Source: Asterella californica (lineage: Eukaryota > Streptophyta > Marchantiopsida > Marchantiales > Aytoniaceae). From it: a DNA stretch of 64,000 bases. The notes under the pieces were generated by a model. The model had not been told where the DNA came from. It was given only the letters and a program-made list of their open reading frames with translations, and searched no databases. Location of the stretch: positions 1,860,001 through 1,924,000 of the forward strand of contig JAYKYS010000007.1 of assembly GCA_036924285.1 (NCBI GenBank). The letters are read 5' to 3'. Positions 52,441-63,365 of the stretch are shown here, one piece after another; position 1 is the stretch's first letter; each line of letters begins with the position of its first letter. Made by a program: the position numbers and the translations under genes.

Positions 52441-54462
52441 TGTCGTGTCGTGGACCGGCTCCTACTTGAAATTCAAACTTCGATACTTGTTGCTCCAAAG
52501 ACACTCATGAGAAGACAAGCTAGGCCTCAGCTTACGGGCTTTTGGCACAATCTCAGATCTCCATTTTCATCACATAGATGGGTAGAGCTCCTTGTCGGCT
52601 TTCCAAAGGCACTTTGTCTACTTCGTTTGGACGCCTAGTGGAGAAGTTACAGGACTCGAAAGATGGAGAAAATAAGCTAAGCCCCAGCTTACGGGTTTTT
52701 GGCACCACTTCGGATCTTCGTTCTTATTGCACCAGTGGATAGAGCTCCTTGTCAGCATTCCATAGGCACTTTGTCTACTTCGTTTGGACGCATAGTGAAG
52801 AAGTTACAGGACTCGAAAGATGGAGAAAACAAGCTAGGCCCTAGCTTACGAGCTTTTGGCGCAACTTCGGATCTTTACTTTTATCGCATAGATGGATAGA
52901 GCTCGTTGTCAGCTTTCCATGGGCATCTTGTTTATTTCGTTTGGACATCCAGAGAAGAAGTTATGCGATTCGGAAAAAGGTAAAATCAAGCTAGGCCCCT
53001 AGTTACTTGCTGACTGGGTATTTAGGGCTTCAGGCGTTATATCAAACACGCAAGGGCCCTGCTTCTTATTATTGAGAGTTGAACTTCGTACGTACAGACT
53101 GTTGCAAGGGGGCTGCTTAAGGGGCTTGCTTGTTCCTGCGACCTGTCGGTGGATGTTTTGGAGAATTGGGAAGTCCAATACACGCGCACAAGGTGTCATC
53201 GGGTTCAGATCTGTGCAGGCTACGCACAGGTTAAGACGGTTCTTGAAGAGACGGATCGGGGGTTGTGTTCTGGGAGAAATTGAGACGCAGGGAGCAGAAT
53301 TGGGGTTTTCAGTTACCTGTGAAGGAGAGTTGGACCGTTCGGGCCGTTCCGGAGTCTAAACTTGCTGTCCTTGGATCCATCGGGATCAGAACAACGAGTT
53401 CTTCAGGAAATTGAAGACGATGCAAAGTTTTATCGGGCGGTTTGAGAGTTGTGAGAGAAATTGGCTCGCAGGGAAGCGCTTGCGTCAGGTTTTCATCGCC
53501 TGCGACCTGAGATTGGATTGTTCTTCGCGATCGGTGAGCCAAGCTCTTCGTTCTTGGTGCCTACGCGATCAGGGAGTCCTCATGTACGCATAGGAGAAGA
53601 CTGTAAGTGAATTGGATTGTTGGTTTGGGTGTGGTGAGCAAATTTGAGCCGCAGGGAGCCGATTTACGTCAATTTTTTGTAGCCTGCGACCAAATTTCTC
53701 GAGTAGTTTTGCAAGGGGAACTCCAAACGGCTTGTTTGGAGTCTTGTTGGGTTCAGGGTAGCCAGATCTACCTACTAGCGAAGACGGATATCAGTTTAGA
53801 CGATCCGTTTGTGCGGTGTGAGCGGTTTTAAGCCGCAGGGAGGAGTTTTTGAAGGTTCGGTCACCTGCGACCGAAAATTAGCGATATCTCAACTATCGGG
53901 AGCCGGATCTGAAGGTTTCTTGGGCCAACGGAGTCAGGGAAGGAGACCCTATCAACATTTGAAGATCGTTTGGCGAAAGGAGAAAGTTCCCAGATAGGTC
54001 TTTTTCGGTTCCTTCGCTACAGGTTTCGTCCTTTTGAGTTCGTTAAGGACTTAGATGGTTGTGTATGGCTTGTGGTAGCTAGCTTTAGCCAAGAGCTAGT
54101 GTGTGGATGTGGTTTGGACTTGGGTTTGGATCGCATGATACTGTTGTGGCTCTGGTTGTTAGCAAAGAGAAGTTCCTCTTGCTTTGAGCTACGTTTTGGC
54201 GATTTCAGACTAGGGTTACGTTTCAGGGGTTTGTTTTAGGGCTTCTGAAGTAGGTTACAGACCGCTCTGGTCTTTTCCTCAGTTTTGTGCTGTTTGGAGA
54301 AAGAATCGACAGTGTACATACTTTCAGAGTGGTATATATCGCAGCATTCCTTTTCGTGGTTGTTCTTCTCTGTCTTGTCTCTGTTTGGCACACAGCATCT
54401 CCACAGCCAGGAACCTCGCGTTTTCCTGGACATCCTTCACGCACAAAATATCCGACACGATA
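52441..54462 (+). repeat. Element B 3' LTR (2022 bp, intact)
   Basis: TGTCGTGTCG...CGACACGATA with imperfect inverted ends. Two internal periodicities: three ~156-bp units from ~52517 (aagctaggc...cagctta, gatggrtagagctc, acttcgtttgg), and four ~183-bp spaced cgcaggga blocks at about 53286, 53467, 53650 and 53834. Preserves the uninterrupted element A target site at ~53090. Confidence 0.94.
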
Positions 54463-54466
54463 CCGG

Positions 54467-54823
54467 AAAGGGAAACGCGCAACGCAATGAATAGCCAACG
54501 GATGGAAAGACCCAATCAAGCCGGAAAGAAACCGGAAAGAAAGACGAGACCTTTTTGACGCTTAGTGCATTTGGTTTAAGTAGAAAAGGACGAAGTAGGG
54601 GAGTAACAGTCCGTGGGAAATAGCCGCCGCGAAGAAAAAAGAGTATTTAGATTCGATAAATCGCTAACCCATAGTCCCACAATTCCATTGCATACGTAAT
54701 CCATTGTTGATAAAATCTTAAATGCAGGATATAATCATTTGGAGAGAATAAATAAAGGTTGTGTTTGGATCAAACAAAAGAATGACCTTCTTGCTTTGAG
54801 ATCTTTGGGATTATTAGTGAGAC
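54467..54823. other. No gene supported
   Basis: Unique-looking DNA between element B and the copia remnant; no coding signal. Confidence 0.4.
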
Positions 54824-56710
54824 CTAAAGGAGAAGACAGACTGTGAGCTATATGAGAGCCAAGCACAAGAAAGTATGTTGTAAGGAAATATTTTATTGAA
54901 AATGAATGTAGAGGTCAGAAGGTTAGATATTTAAACTCTAATACTATTATTTTACACCCAGGTCGCAAAATCACCAACTGAAAAGCTTGAACTAGTTACT
55001 GCAGTTATATATCCAGACATGAAAAGGCAGAATGTCCAACACTCTCACTAAGTGACTAGTTCACTGTAACTTGACTTCTAGTTTGTACTATTTTGAGTAG
55101 TAGATATTCTTACTTGGTAAGCTCTTGGTCAGAATATCAGTTGCCATGTACTCATTAGGACAATACGGTACTTCTATTGTTTTAGAAATCACTTGATCCT
55201 TGATGAAATAGAATTTGATATCAGTATGCTTCATCGTAAGTGGAACTGTTCATGTCTACGAGCACTCTGATTTTTGCCATACAATCTTGTAGTTCACTAT
55301 CTCATAAACTTACATTAGTCATTAGTCGTATTAAAATCATATAGTTTCTGAAGATCAAATATCCAATTTTTATACTTGATAGCCTACCAACTTCTGTCTC
55401 TTGGATGAACAACTGATACTGTCTTGTGAATAAATGAAACAATTTCCTGAAAAAGAACATTATGATTCTGGATGACCTCCATTCCACATTAGCATATCCA
55501 AACAAAGAGAATGATTGGGAGGATGCTTGTACTCCAAGTGTATGGTGAGTGTGCTCTTGAACAGAACGTTCGCTTAATGATGATGATGTGTTTTGGGTCT
55601 TGGGTTAACCATGTACTGTGATAGCGATTTGATCGGCTAAGTCAACTTTGGCCTAGTGTAGAACAGACTGCACTTCGATAAAAATATGAGGTACACAATG
55701 TCTTTTCTTCCTTGGTAATAGGATAATCTTCTAGAGAGAACTTCCTTATGGAAGGTGATGGACCCTTCTCAAAAGACATTTTCTCTTCCGCAATCCCCAT
55801 GATCCTTTCCAAAGGTCTAGAGCTTGTAGAGCAACCAAGACCTCCTCCATGAATCCAAACTTTAACATGAGTGTCTCCTAGCTACTGGTAATTTTTGCCT
55901 CCAACCTACTTATCTTTCTCTTCTTCTTGGAAGTACTTTCTCCTTCTTGTCCTTCCTTATCCATGGTGGCAGTCACCACCTTTTGTTGATTCATCTCTGT
56001 AGTGAGATGCTATATGTTGCAAGTTGCGGTCGCTGTCTTGCAGGCCATCATTTGACCAACAATTGTATTCTCACAACATTCGTTGATTGTGGCAAGAGCA
56101 TTTTTGTTCTTGTACCGTCACACCTCGTCGAGAGTATTGCAGTACCACTCGGAGTGGTGGTGCGTGGTCATGATATCAAATCATCAATTCTGTCGAGTAT
56201 TTTCTCAGAGTCCAGTCTCATAGTGATCTTGTGCTTCTAAAAGATAAAATATATGTTATCAAAATGGGTTCATCTTTCCGCATTGGAAGAAATAGTCATG
56301 TTGCGCATGTGTAATGGTTAGAACTCTGCAAGTTCCTTCCAACGTTACAAGAAGAATTATTGTGCGAAAAGTGTATGCTCTTCTCGTGGTAATAAAAGCA
56401 TCCCTTGATCGCTACCAATCTTGCTTGAAAGGTCTACTTAGAACCTATGTTATTGCATTGGATAATGTTACCAACGCTCTAATACCATAAAGGAAAAGAC
56501 AGACTATGAGCTATATGAGCATTATGAGAACGAAGCACAGAAGAGTGTGTAGCAAGAAATATTTTACTGATAATGAAGATAAAGGCCAAAAGGTCAAGTA
56601 TTTATGCTCTAAGTCAAAAGCATGGGTGTCCTTACAAAATGTCACCAACTGAAAAATCTGAACTAGTTATTGCAATTATATACACACATGAAGGGGTGGA
56701 ATATCCAACA
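54824..56710 (-). mobile_element. Internally deleted Ty1/copia element
   Basis: 3' LTR about 54824-55041 (TGTTGGACATTCTG start on the minus strand). Next to it is the C-terminus of copia RNase H at ~55230-55085 (KHTDIKFYFIKDQVISKTI, then MATDILTKSLPSKN), ending in a stop. The 5' end is marked by the LTR 56488-56710 and primer site TGGTATTAGAGC at 56487-56476. At ~1.9 kb it lacks most of pol. The LTRs are clearly diverged from each other, so it is old, or built from two related copies. Confidence 0.72.
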
Positions 56711-58359
56711 AGACAATTATGTTCAAAAGAATAAGAAATTGTTGGTTTTGACTCGCAATGTAAATCAGATTCTTAAATTAAATCCTCGAAAGTCGTCAGT
56801 TTAGAAAAGAAGTACAATGTGAGAATGTGGAAGTTAGGCACTACAAAGTCTTTGATATGGATGAATACTTAGCACCAGTGGTCAAAATTCACGCGTTTGT
56901 CAAGATCTTGGTAATTGCGAGAGCAATGTTCCTCACATCACCAAGCAGGGCAATGCAATGCAGAAGAGACCGAAGATCGGTAGCTGAGATGGTTGAGTCC
57001 CAGACCTCTAAGCGAAAAGTCTGGAGTTCAAACCCTCCTGCTCTCGGTTGGAGGTGCAACAAAGTCGCTGTCGTGTGAAACTGGTCTGGGTATGCTGTGG
57101 TTATCCACAAAGGACAGTCCGATGCCCCTTGAAGGGATAAACGGACAAGACAAAACATTTATCATTATCATTTATCATTTATCATTAGCTTGCATGAAAC
57201 TCTACAGCAAAAAATTTTCATTGTGCTCATGATTTCACGTCACTTGCCTATAACATCATGCTGTCTGACTGAAAATTTTATCAGTAATTTATGAAGTTAA
57301 GAAGTGCAATGAATGATCTTCTGTCATGTAAAGTCAATTGTCTAAAACACTTTCAGGAAAATCACCAGAATATTATTTGATAAAATCTTAGTATTTTGCA
57401 AACTATTCTAAATTGTCTGTTATAAACTTAAAACTGCACTCCAATTGTCTTAGAATATGAAGAAGTTATCTCTCTCAACAGAACTGATATTATGATCCGC
57501 ATGTTAGAACTAATAAAGAAGAGAATTTTAATTACAAATATTGTGAGGTGAAAAGTGCACATTTTACTTATAAACTCTTGATCTAGTACACCTTTAGGAA
57601 GGACTCTACTCATGCTTACTTTACAGAGAACTTGAGTTACTATACTTAATATACATATCGTTAGTCATAATTAATGGCTGTCAACAAATATAATAGATCT
57701 TGTCATGTACTATTTCTTCCAAAAAAAATAATATCTAGGTTTTTCTTTCAAATAATACATGTACAAAGCAGATAATTTGAATAGTACGTCTAAGCGTTCT
57801 ATGATAATAATGACTAAGTAACTTCTTCCAAATCAAACCTGGACTTTCAAGCTCAAAGTGTCATCTTTGAAATGTCCTACTATGTTATCAATTATGATTT
57901 TTCATCTTCTTAAACTTTATTTGTTTTTCCTTTCAACTACATGCCTAAGCATTATGTATAAAAAGGTGATCAATTCAAAAAAGAATTTCTGAAAATATAT
58001 TATTATGATACACTTTAACAAAGCACTACATAGCTTTATGGAAGACGATAGTCACCTCTTCTGTCTTTTATCCTTTTACGCACGATTTAGATATGACCTC
58101 CTAATATTCTTAAAACAGCTTAATCACCTTAACTTAATGCAATGACATCCTTGTTCGAACAAACATCACCTTCGTCGTTGCTAAAATGACTGTTTTTGTC
58201 AATGGACCACAACAATTCGTCGTTGGAATGTCCATCATAGCTTCTAGCTCCATATTACTAACAGTTCTCTTCTCTCAATAGAGATATCATGGTCAAATTC
58301 TTCTCACAATGTTTAAATGTCCTGTTTTGTTTAACTGTCCGATTCATCTTTGGTCGAGA
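56022..58359. repeat. Duplicated segment, copy 2 (pairs with 28256-30189)
   Basis: Co-linear with copy 1 in the same orientation. Differences: a SINE at 56961-57188 replaces the ~300-bp block of copy 1, and 57722-58257 is extra, interrupting the sequence that in copy 1 reads tttcttccaaattactagca. No gene is supported in its 3' 1.6 kb. Confidence 0.85.
56961..57188 (+). repeat. tRNA-derived SINE
   Basis: A tRNA-like head has an A box (tagctgagatgg, 56981-56992) and a B box (ggagttcaaaccc, 57023-57035) at tRNA spacing, and ends ctctcggtt pairing with gaccga at the start. A ~100-bp unrelated body follows, then an A/T-rich simple tail of atttatc/atcatt units (57158-57188). The paralogous segment at 29.5 kb lacks it. 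Confidence 0.75.
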
Positions 58360-59462
58360 TCTGAGATCTTCTAAATAGTTTGGTTAGGTATTCTGGACTT
58401 AAAGTTTGAACGATTCAAATCAAAGAGCATTAAACCGTTGCGATTAACCAGTATGACTACTAATGAACCACATAAACGATTGATCAAATCCACACCACCA
58501 TAAAGAAGAAAGCAATGAAACAGACGACTTGTTTTGCACGACACAGGTCATTAGACTGGGAAGGTCCTCAAACTTCTGGTAACTGAAGTTTTAACTCTTG
58601 AAGTTCTGTATTAACTCTAATTGTAAAGTTGGGTCTCGTGTTCTAAAGAATTTGCTACTGATGCCATGCCAAGACGTTCCATTGCAGAACCGAAAGGCTG
58701 CTCCATACATACCGCCTAGCCGGACTGCTGACGCGCCGCTTGATAGCTACTCTACACCTCCTAAGGACAACTGTTATCAAGATTTCACACAATCCTGTTT
58801 TCCCAGCGTTCATAGACATCGAAGATAACCTACAGGTGGCGGTATGGTGCTCTTGAAAGTCACTCATCTCTGCGAGCGCATTCTGGTTGATTGACGATGG
58901 AGTCTGGACCCTGCCATAATGGTAGGTAAAAACTTAATAACATGTTGGAAGTACATATACACTGATACACGGGTAAAGCAGCTTTCACAGAAAACAGTGA
59001 CTTCGCCCCCAAAAATAGTTTTGAACCCATGTAAGTACAAGGTGAATAACGAAGAGTGGTAACATGTATGCTGACTTGGTTTGAGAAGTCAGCGAATGAA
59101 TATAACCGAGCTCGCACCAAGTGGAAATGTGTAGGGTGAGCACATTTCCAAGATGGTACCCCTGATAAACAAAGTAAAGTATAAATGCGATGCCCAACGA
59201 GCTGAGCGAGGAAAAACAACTAATATCGATAATAACTGAGCCAGCAAACGCAATAGCTAGAGTGTCAAACCCAGAGGAAAATAGAGGTTAGACGCAACTC
59301 TCCCAACAAAGGTCACGGACGCGGCTGTAGGTATTGACTAGGTGCGCACTGAAACACCCAACAACCAACAGGTACACGCAGAGCGTGCAACAGAACACAC
59401 TCCTGCAACATGCACCTCAACCGGCTCCCTGACGCACCCAACAGGGAGGGTTAGGCAATAGA
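58360..59462. other. No gene supported; includes a dispersed repeat
   Basis: 58960-59080 (acacgggtaaagcag, agttttgaacccatg, gaagagtggta) recurs at 63565-63690, and aacatgttggaagtacatat recurs at ~59907. Short open frames (e.g. 58598-58828) have no support. Confidence 0.45.
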
Positions 59463-60966
59463 TCAGTAGGAAAAGTGATCAAGCGGAGTTGAAGACTTCT
59501 CCAACTTAGCAGGGTCTTGTCGGTACAGGAGTTTCTGTTCAGTTCCCGGAACATTTGAGGGCAAACTCCCGTTCTTAGTGTAGGGGTAGATCCGTGAGCT
59601 TGTGAAGAGAAAATGCCAAAAGATTAGCGAAAGTAAAACACGTTGTATGTCCAGCAAGAGAAAGCAGGAGGAAATGAGGGAGGTTAAGGCAAGAAGAGAT
59701 GATCCAAGGCAAGGCATAATGAAGGTAAAACAGAGCCTGTGTAACAAAGAGAAAAAAGAAAACACATGGACTTCACAGAGGAAGAAACCGAACTGCATCG
59801 TACAATGTATGCCCCGAATGGTTCCTTACTGACATAAAGCTGTTTATAGAGCGTCAGTTTGGAAACACAAGGCCGATCACAAAGGGAAATGGTAAAGGTT
59901 GTAAAACATGTTGGAAGTACATATAGCAGGTTTCACCGTTTCAGGTAAAGCAAGGGAAAGACACCTCGATGATTTCTCGAGTTATGGCGCAGGCAGTTTC
60001 CAGCATTAGATCATTTTATGTCCAGCCCTGCACAGAGTCGAGGCTTTTCTGTCAGAAAGAAAAGTTCCTACACGACTATATATCCCACAACAACTTTACG
60101 CAGATCTAACGGTGAGGTCCGTTGGTGAGGATGAGTATTACAATTAGATCAAGCACTAAACACCCTGAAAGAAATATCTATAGCAATGCACGAACGACTC
60201 CTCCCCCCAAACTGACAGTCAGAAGGAGGAGAGATGACTAACCAGTCTTCTAGATCAGTCCAGACAAGACACTTATACACTTGATGTGGATCACCCCCGT
60301 TGCGCTTGCTCTGGTAATCCTGAATGAAGTTATCTTTGTCACATTTGGAAGAATTTTGCCCTCTGATATTCCTTGTATCAATCACATACTCCTCGTCTTT
60401 CGCAAGGCCGACAGCTGTTAATTGATTTTCAAGCCGCTCATTAACGAAATTTCCCCGACCTTTATCAGGGAAAAGTCTCACAACAACAAGAACAGAACCC
60501 AGCAGATGATATAACCACGGCCAGCAACAAGTTGAACAAACCATCGCACTACCACCACCCCGGACTCCCACACGTAGAGGAGAAGTGCATAGCACTGCAA
60601 TAGACTCCAAGACAACGAACGTGCATTTACCTTCTTTTGTCTCAGCTTTAGGCAGGAGATTATCTCAGTACGCAGTAAGAAACCGGATCATAGCACTAAA
60701 GAGAAACGGCGACACGTTTCCCCGGAGCTGAACATTGTACTTGTACATCGGAGCCTGGGTAGGTAAACTGAAACTGAAAGAATCAGAGAATACATTCCAA
60801 TTTGTCATTGTGTTTCAGCGGCGGATGTAGATGGCCTAATGCTGGACTATTCAGCACCAAAATACTAGCTGGTACCAGAGGGGGCAGCTTCTTCTTCACC
60901 TGACCGCACAACCACATCAGGCAGAGCGATGCGCAGCGACCTTGCCCTGAGAAACAAAGGCCTCAT
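59463..60966 (-). CDS. Four-exon gene for a 175-residue protein of unknown function
   Basis: Exons read on the minus strand: 60966-60905 (ATG, MRPLFLRARSLRIALPDVVV), 60767-60672 (APMYKYNVQLRGNVSPFLFS), 60476-60243 (LFPDKGRGNFVNERLENQL ... VYKCLVWTDLED), 59598-59463 (SRIYPYTKNGSLPSNVPGTE ... STPLDHFSY). Every junction has GT-AG, all three introns are phase 2, and lengths 62+96+234+136 give 528 nt in one frame. This is inferred by eye; exon 2 has an alternative acceptor 6 bp upstream that also keeps frame. The Arg-rich, hydrophobic N-terminus could be an organelle-targeting signal. No domain recognised. A TATA box lies ~55 bp upstream of the ATG. A rival start or extra small exons cannot be excluded. 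Confidence 0.6.
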
Positions 60967-61018
60967 GTTTACTCTTCTCCGAGTCCTGCCAAGTTAATTC
61001 GTTGCTGAGGCACACGTC

Positions 61019-61027
61019 GCTTTATAA
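61019..61027 (-). promoter_or_regulatory. TATA box of the four-exon gene (candidate)
   Basis: Minus-strand gttataaag about 55 bp upstream of the ATG at 60966, allowing a ~25-nt 5' leader. Confidence 0.45.
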
Positions 61028-61447
61028 CCTCTGACGTCTCTCTCCGTTCGTTAACTAACCCTATTAGACCTGCGTTCTTGCTACATTACTCCCTTCCCTT
61101 CTCTTTCGTCCAAAAATCGTCTCTTTCTCTCTCGTCTGACTCTTCCTCGTCAAAGTTCCCAGTGACGTTCAACTCTCAGCTCTCTTCGGCTCCTCACCTG
61201 CCGAAACTCGTGCGCCATCATTCTCGTCGTCCTCTCCTCACGAGGACTGATAGCACAGCATTCGAACCTACTCTTCGGGTTTAGTTTAGGGTTCGAACCT
61301 TGGAATGTACTTATCATTTCTCAAGGACATTTCTACCTTGAGATGAATATCTTCGGTCCTCCGAACGTGCTTCCCACTGGCCGGGTGGTACCAACATTGT
61401 TTACTTAGGAAACCGAAAGGCTCTATGCACGGCCAGCGCAGCGTTTC
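61028..61447. other. Intergenic region with telo-box-like motif
   Basis: Pyrimidine-rich on the + strand. ggtttagtttagggttcgaa near 61278 contains TTTAGGGTT, a plant telo-box common near promoters of growth genes. It lies between the stop of the upstream gene and the promoter of the four-exon gene. No gene supported. Confidence 0.4.
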
Positions 61448-63365
61448 CTAAGGATTTCCCACAGAAGAGTCAGGAATCGCAGAGGTTTCTCCGAGATTCC
61501 CGACGGGAGCGTACCTTGTGAATTTTTCCTTTTCATTTAGATGACTCATCAAATTTGCTAGAGCTCGTCCCCGAAGGTCTGATTCCAAAGCCCTGGCATC
61601 CTCTTCAACATCTAACTTTTCAGCTGACATTCCTGACAACGGTAGCCGTCTCACTGCTTGTTCGTCGCTTCTCGCTTTACGAGGTGTGCACGAATACTCA
61701 TGGGCATCCAAAGAGCGTCTTCCTACACTAGTGTTGGGACTGGTGGACGCCGATGGACGCCTTCTGCTTGGCCGTGCTTCTGGGGAGCGAGTTAATGATC
61801 TCTCATCTGCGTCGATCGCGTACTTGTCCTTCACCTCAAATTCTTGGCCTCCTCTATCACTTAGTCTTGGTTGACGATGCCTACCAGAATTATCAGGTGA
61901 CGGTTCATAAAACTGGTCCGTCTCTGCTCTTTCTCCACGTTCGAAAGAGTTTGATCTATGATGATGACTTTTTCCTCGGTGTCCTGTCTTTCGGTCTCGT
62001 GTTCTTTGCTCAGCGTCACGCCCTTGCACCTGCCTACTGTCTCCCTTCTTAGATACAGCCTTATCCACGAGTGTTGGATCTTCCTTCCTTGCTTTCAGTC
62101 TGATGCTTCTCTCAGCTGGACTCACACTTCTGCTGTTTCTAGAACTTTCTGAATCGCTGCTACCGTCCGAACTCGTGTAATTCCTTTTACGTGAACGTCT
62201 CTTGTGGCTCTTTCGCCTGTCCTCTTGCAATGCCTTCCTCTCCTTTCTCTTTGTTTGCTTCCTCTTCTTACGGCTCTTGAGACTCTTTTCTCTTTTCCTG
62301 CGTTTGTGTCTCGAAGGACTACTGATTGGACTAGAACTAGACTGTCTTTTCCTCTTCTTGTGCAGCTTGCTCCTGTGCTTGCTCCTACCCCTGTCCAAAT
62401 TACTGTCCTTAACAGAGTCTCTGATGGAGTCCTTTTTCGTCTTTCTAGTCACTGCGTACTCTCTTGGAGAGGATTTTAACTCCTGCAGTAAAACGACGTA
62501 TACTCAGATACAAGCTACCATAAAAGCTGAACTCTCATTCCCTCAAAGCTAGATATCCAACGTCTTCCCCAGATGTAGAGTGGAACAAGATACCTGGATG
62601 CCCTCGACCTCCTCGGGAGTGTACAGCTTCATTGTTTCCGACCTCTCTGCGACGACTCCAGAATCAGCTTTGAATCTTCGTAGCTCAGAATACGAGAGCA
62701 AAGTACGAATAATGATAATAAGCCAGTCTTAAGTTACTCACCTTCACTCGAATATCTGTCAACTTCACTGCTCGCCTTTCTCACCATCACATGACCAAAC
62801 TCCTCATCCACGTCTTCATCAAAGAGGTCATATGTGTTCTGGTAATCTTTGTTTAGTGGAGGAATGGTGATTTCTTCATCAGCATGTGTCGCAGGTTCCG
62901 GGGCAGAAGCTGCCAACTTACATTTCTGGTCATAGGCAGCGATGTCCAGTCCTGACAACAGGAAAGACTCGAGCTCAACCGCAAACCTTTCAGCACATTC
63001 AAAAATAAATGGTCTCACCGCTGCGGAAATTGTAGCATGCCAATCAAAATCTTCGACTCTCGTTCCTTGTTTCCCTGACAATCCGACCTTCCCTCTTGAC
63101 CTGAAAATACTAAAACAAAAAGAAGTTGAAAAATGGTTCAGAGGACGAAGCTGAATGTACAGCATCTTGTTTTTTGACCACGAGAATCGCATTCCACAGT
63201 ATGAAAGATAGCTTCACTGTTCTCCGCACTACTGATCACAAGAATCTACAAATTCCAATCAATAGACAAGACATACCTTTTACTAAACGATTCTACTATG
63301 CCAATAACATGGTGCATAACGGTATCCACATCCTCTTCCTGCGCATTGCAGAAACCGTGTACAAG
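61448..63365 (-). CDS. Arginine/serine-rich, probably nuclear protein; 5' end not found
   Basis: Exons read on the minus strand: 63365-63277 (LVHGFCNAQEEDVDTVMHHV), 63100-62742 (HATISAAVRPFIFECAERFA, GLDIAAYDQK, YDLFDEDVDEEFGHVM), 62667-62594 (MKLYTPEEVEGIQ) and 62482 to the stop at 61448. Junctions follow GT-AG with matching phases (2, 1, 0), giving one frame of 519 codons including stop. The last exon opens ELKSSPREYAV and is then extremely basic and Ser-rich (RSKHRSKLHKKRKRQSSSS, KRRKREKSLKSRKKRKQTK), like SR-type splicing or nuclear-speckle proteins. It ends with RALANLMSHLNEKEKF. A donor (AAG/GTACGC at 61515/61514) could splice to further 3' exons. The N-terminal fold is unrecognised. 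Upstream exons are needed; none was identified before the window end. Confidence 0.7.

Larger units (their letters stand above)
33447..54462 (+). mobile_element. Element B: Ty3/gypsy-like LTR element, 5' LTR split by element A
   Basis: LTRs start TGTCGTGTCG and end CGACACGATA. The left LTR is in two pieces (33447-34099 and 45033-46401); the right one is intact (52441-54462). A 4-bp duplication CCGG flanks the whole (33443-33446 and 54463-54466). The internal part (46402-52440) has a primer site, gag-protease, RT-RNase H-integrase and a polypurine tract. About a dozen LTR differences over 2 kb indicate a young insertion. One frameshift in gag and one in pol make this copy defective. Confidence 0.94.

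Noticed and set aside
33447..54462. Fungal contamination as the source of elements A/B
   Set aside because: Relics of the B-family LTR also lie next to TE1, a plant-type element, and the flanks are continuous with plant copia and mitochondrial DNA.
61078..61284. Ser/Leu-rich + strand frame resembling a transit peptide
   Set aside because: Lies in the pyrimidine-rich upstream region of a minus-strand gene and no downstream exon on + continues it.
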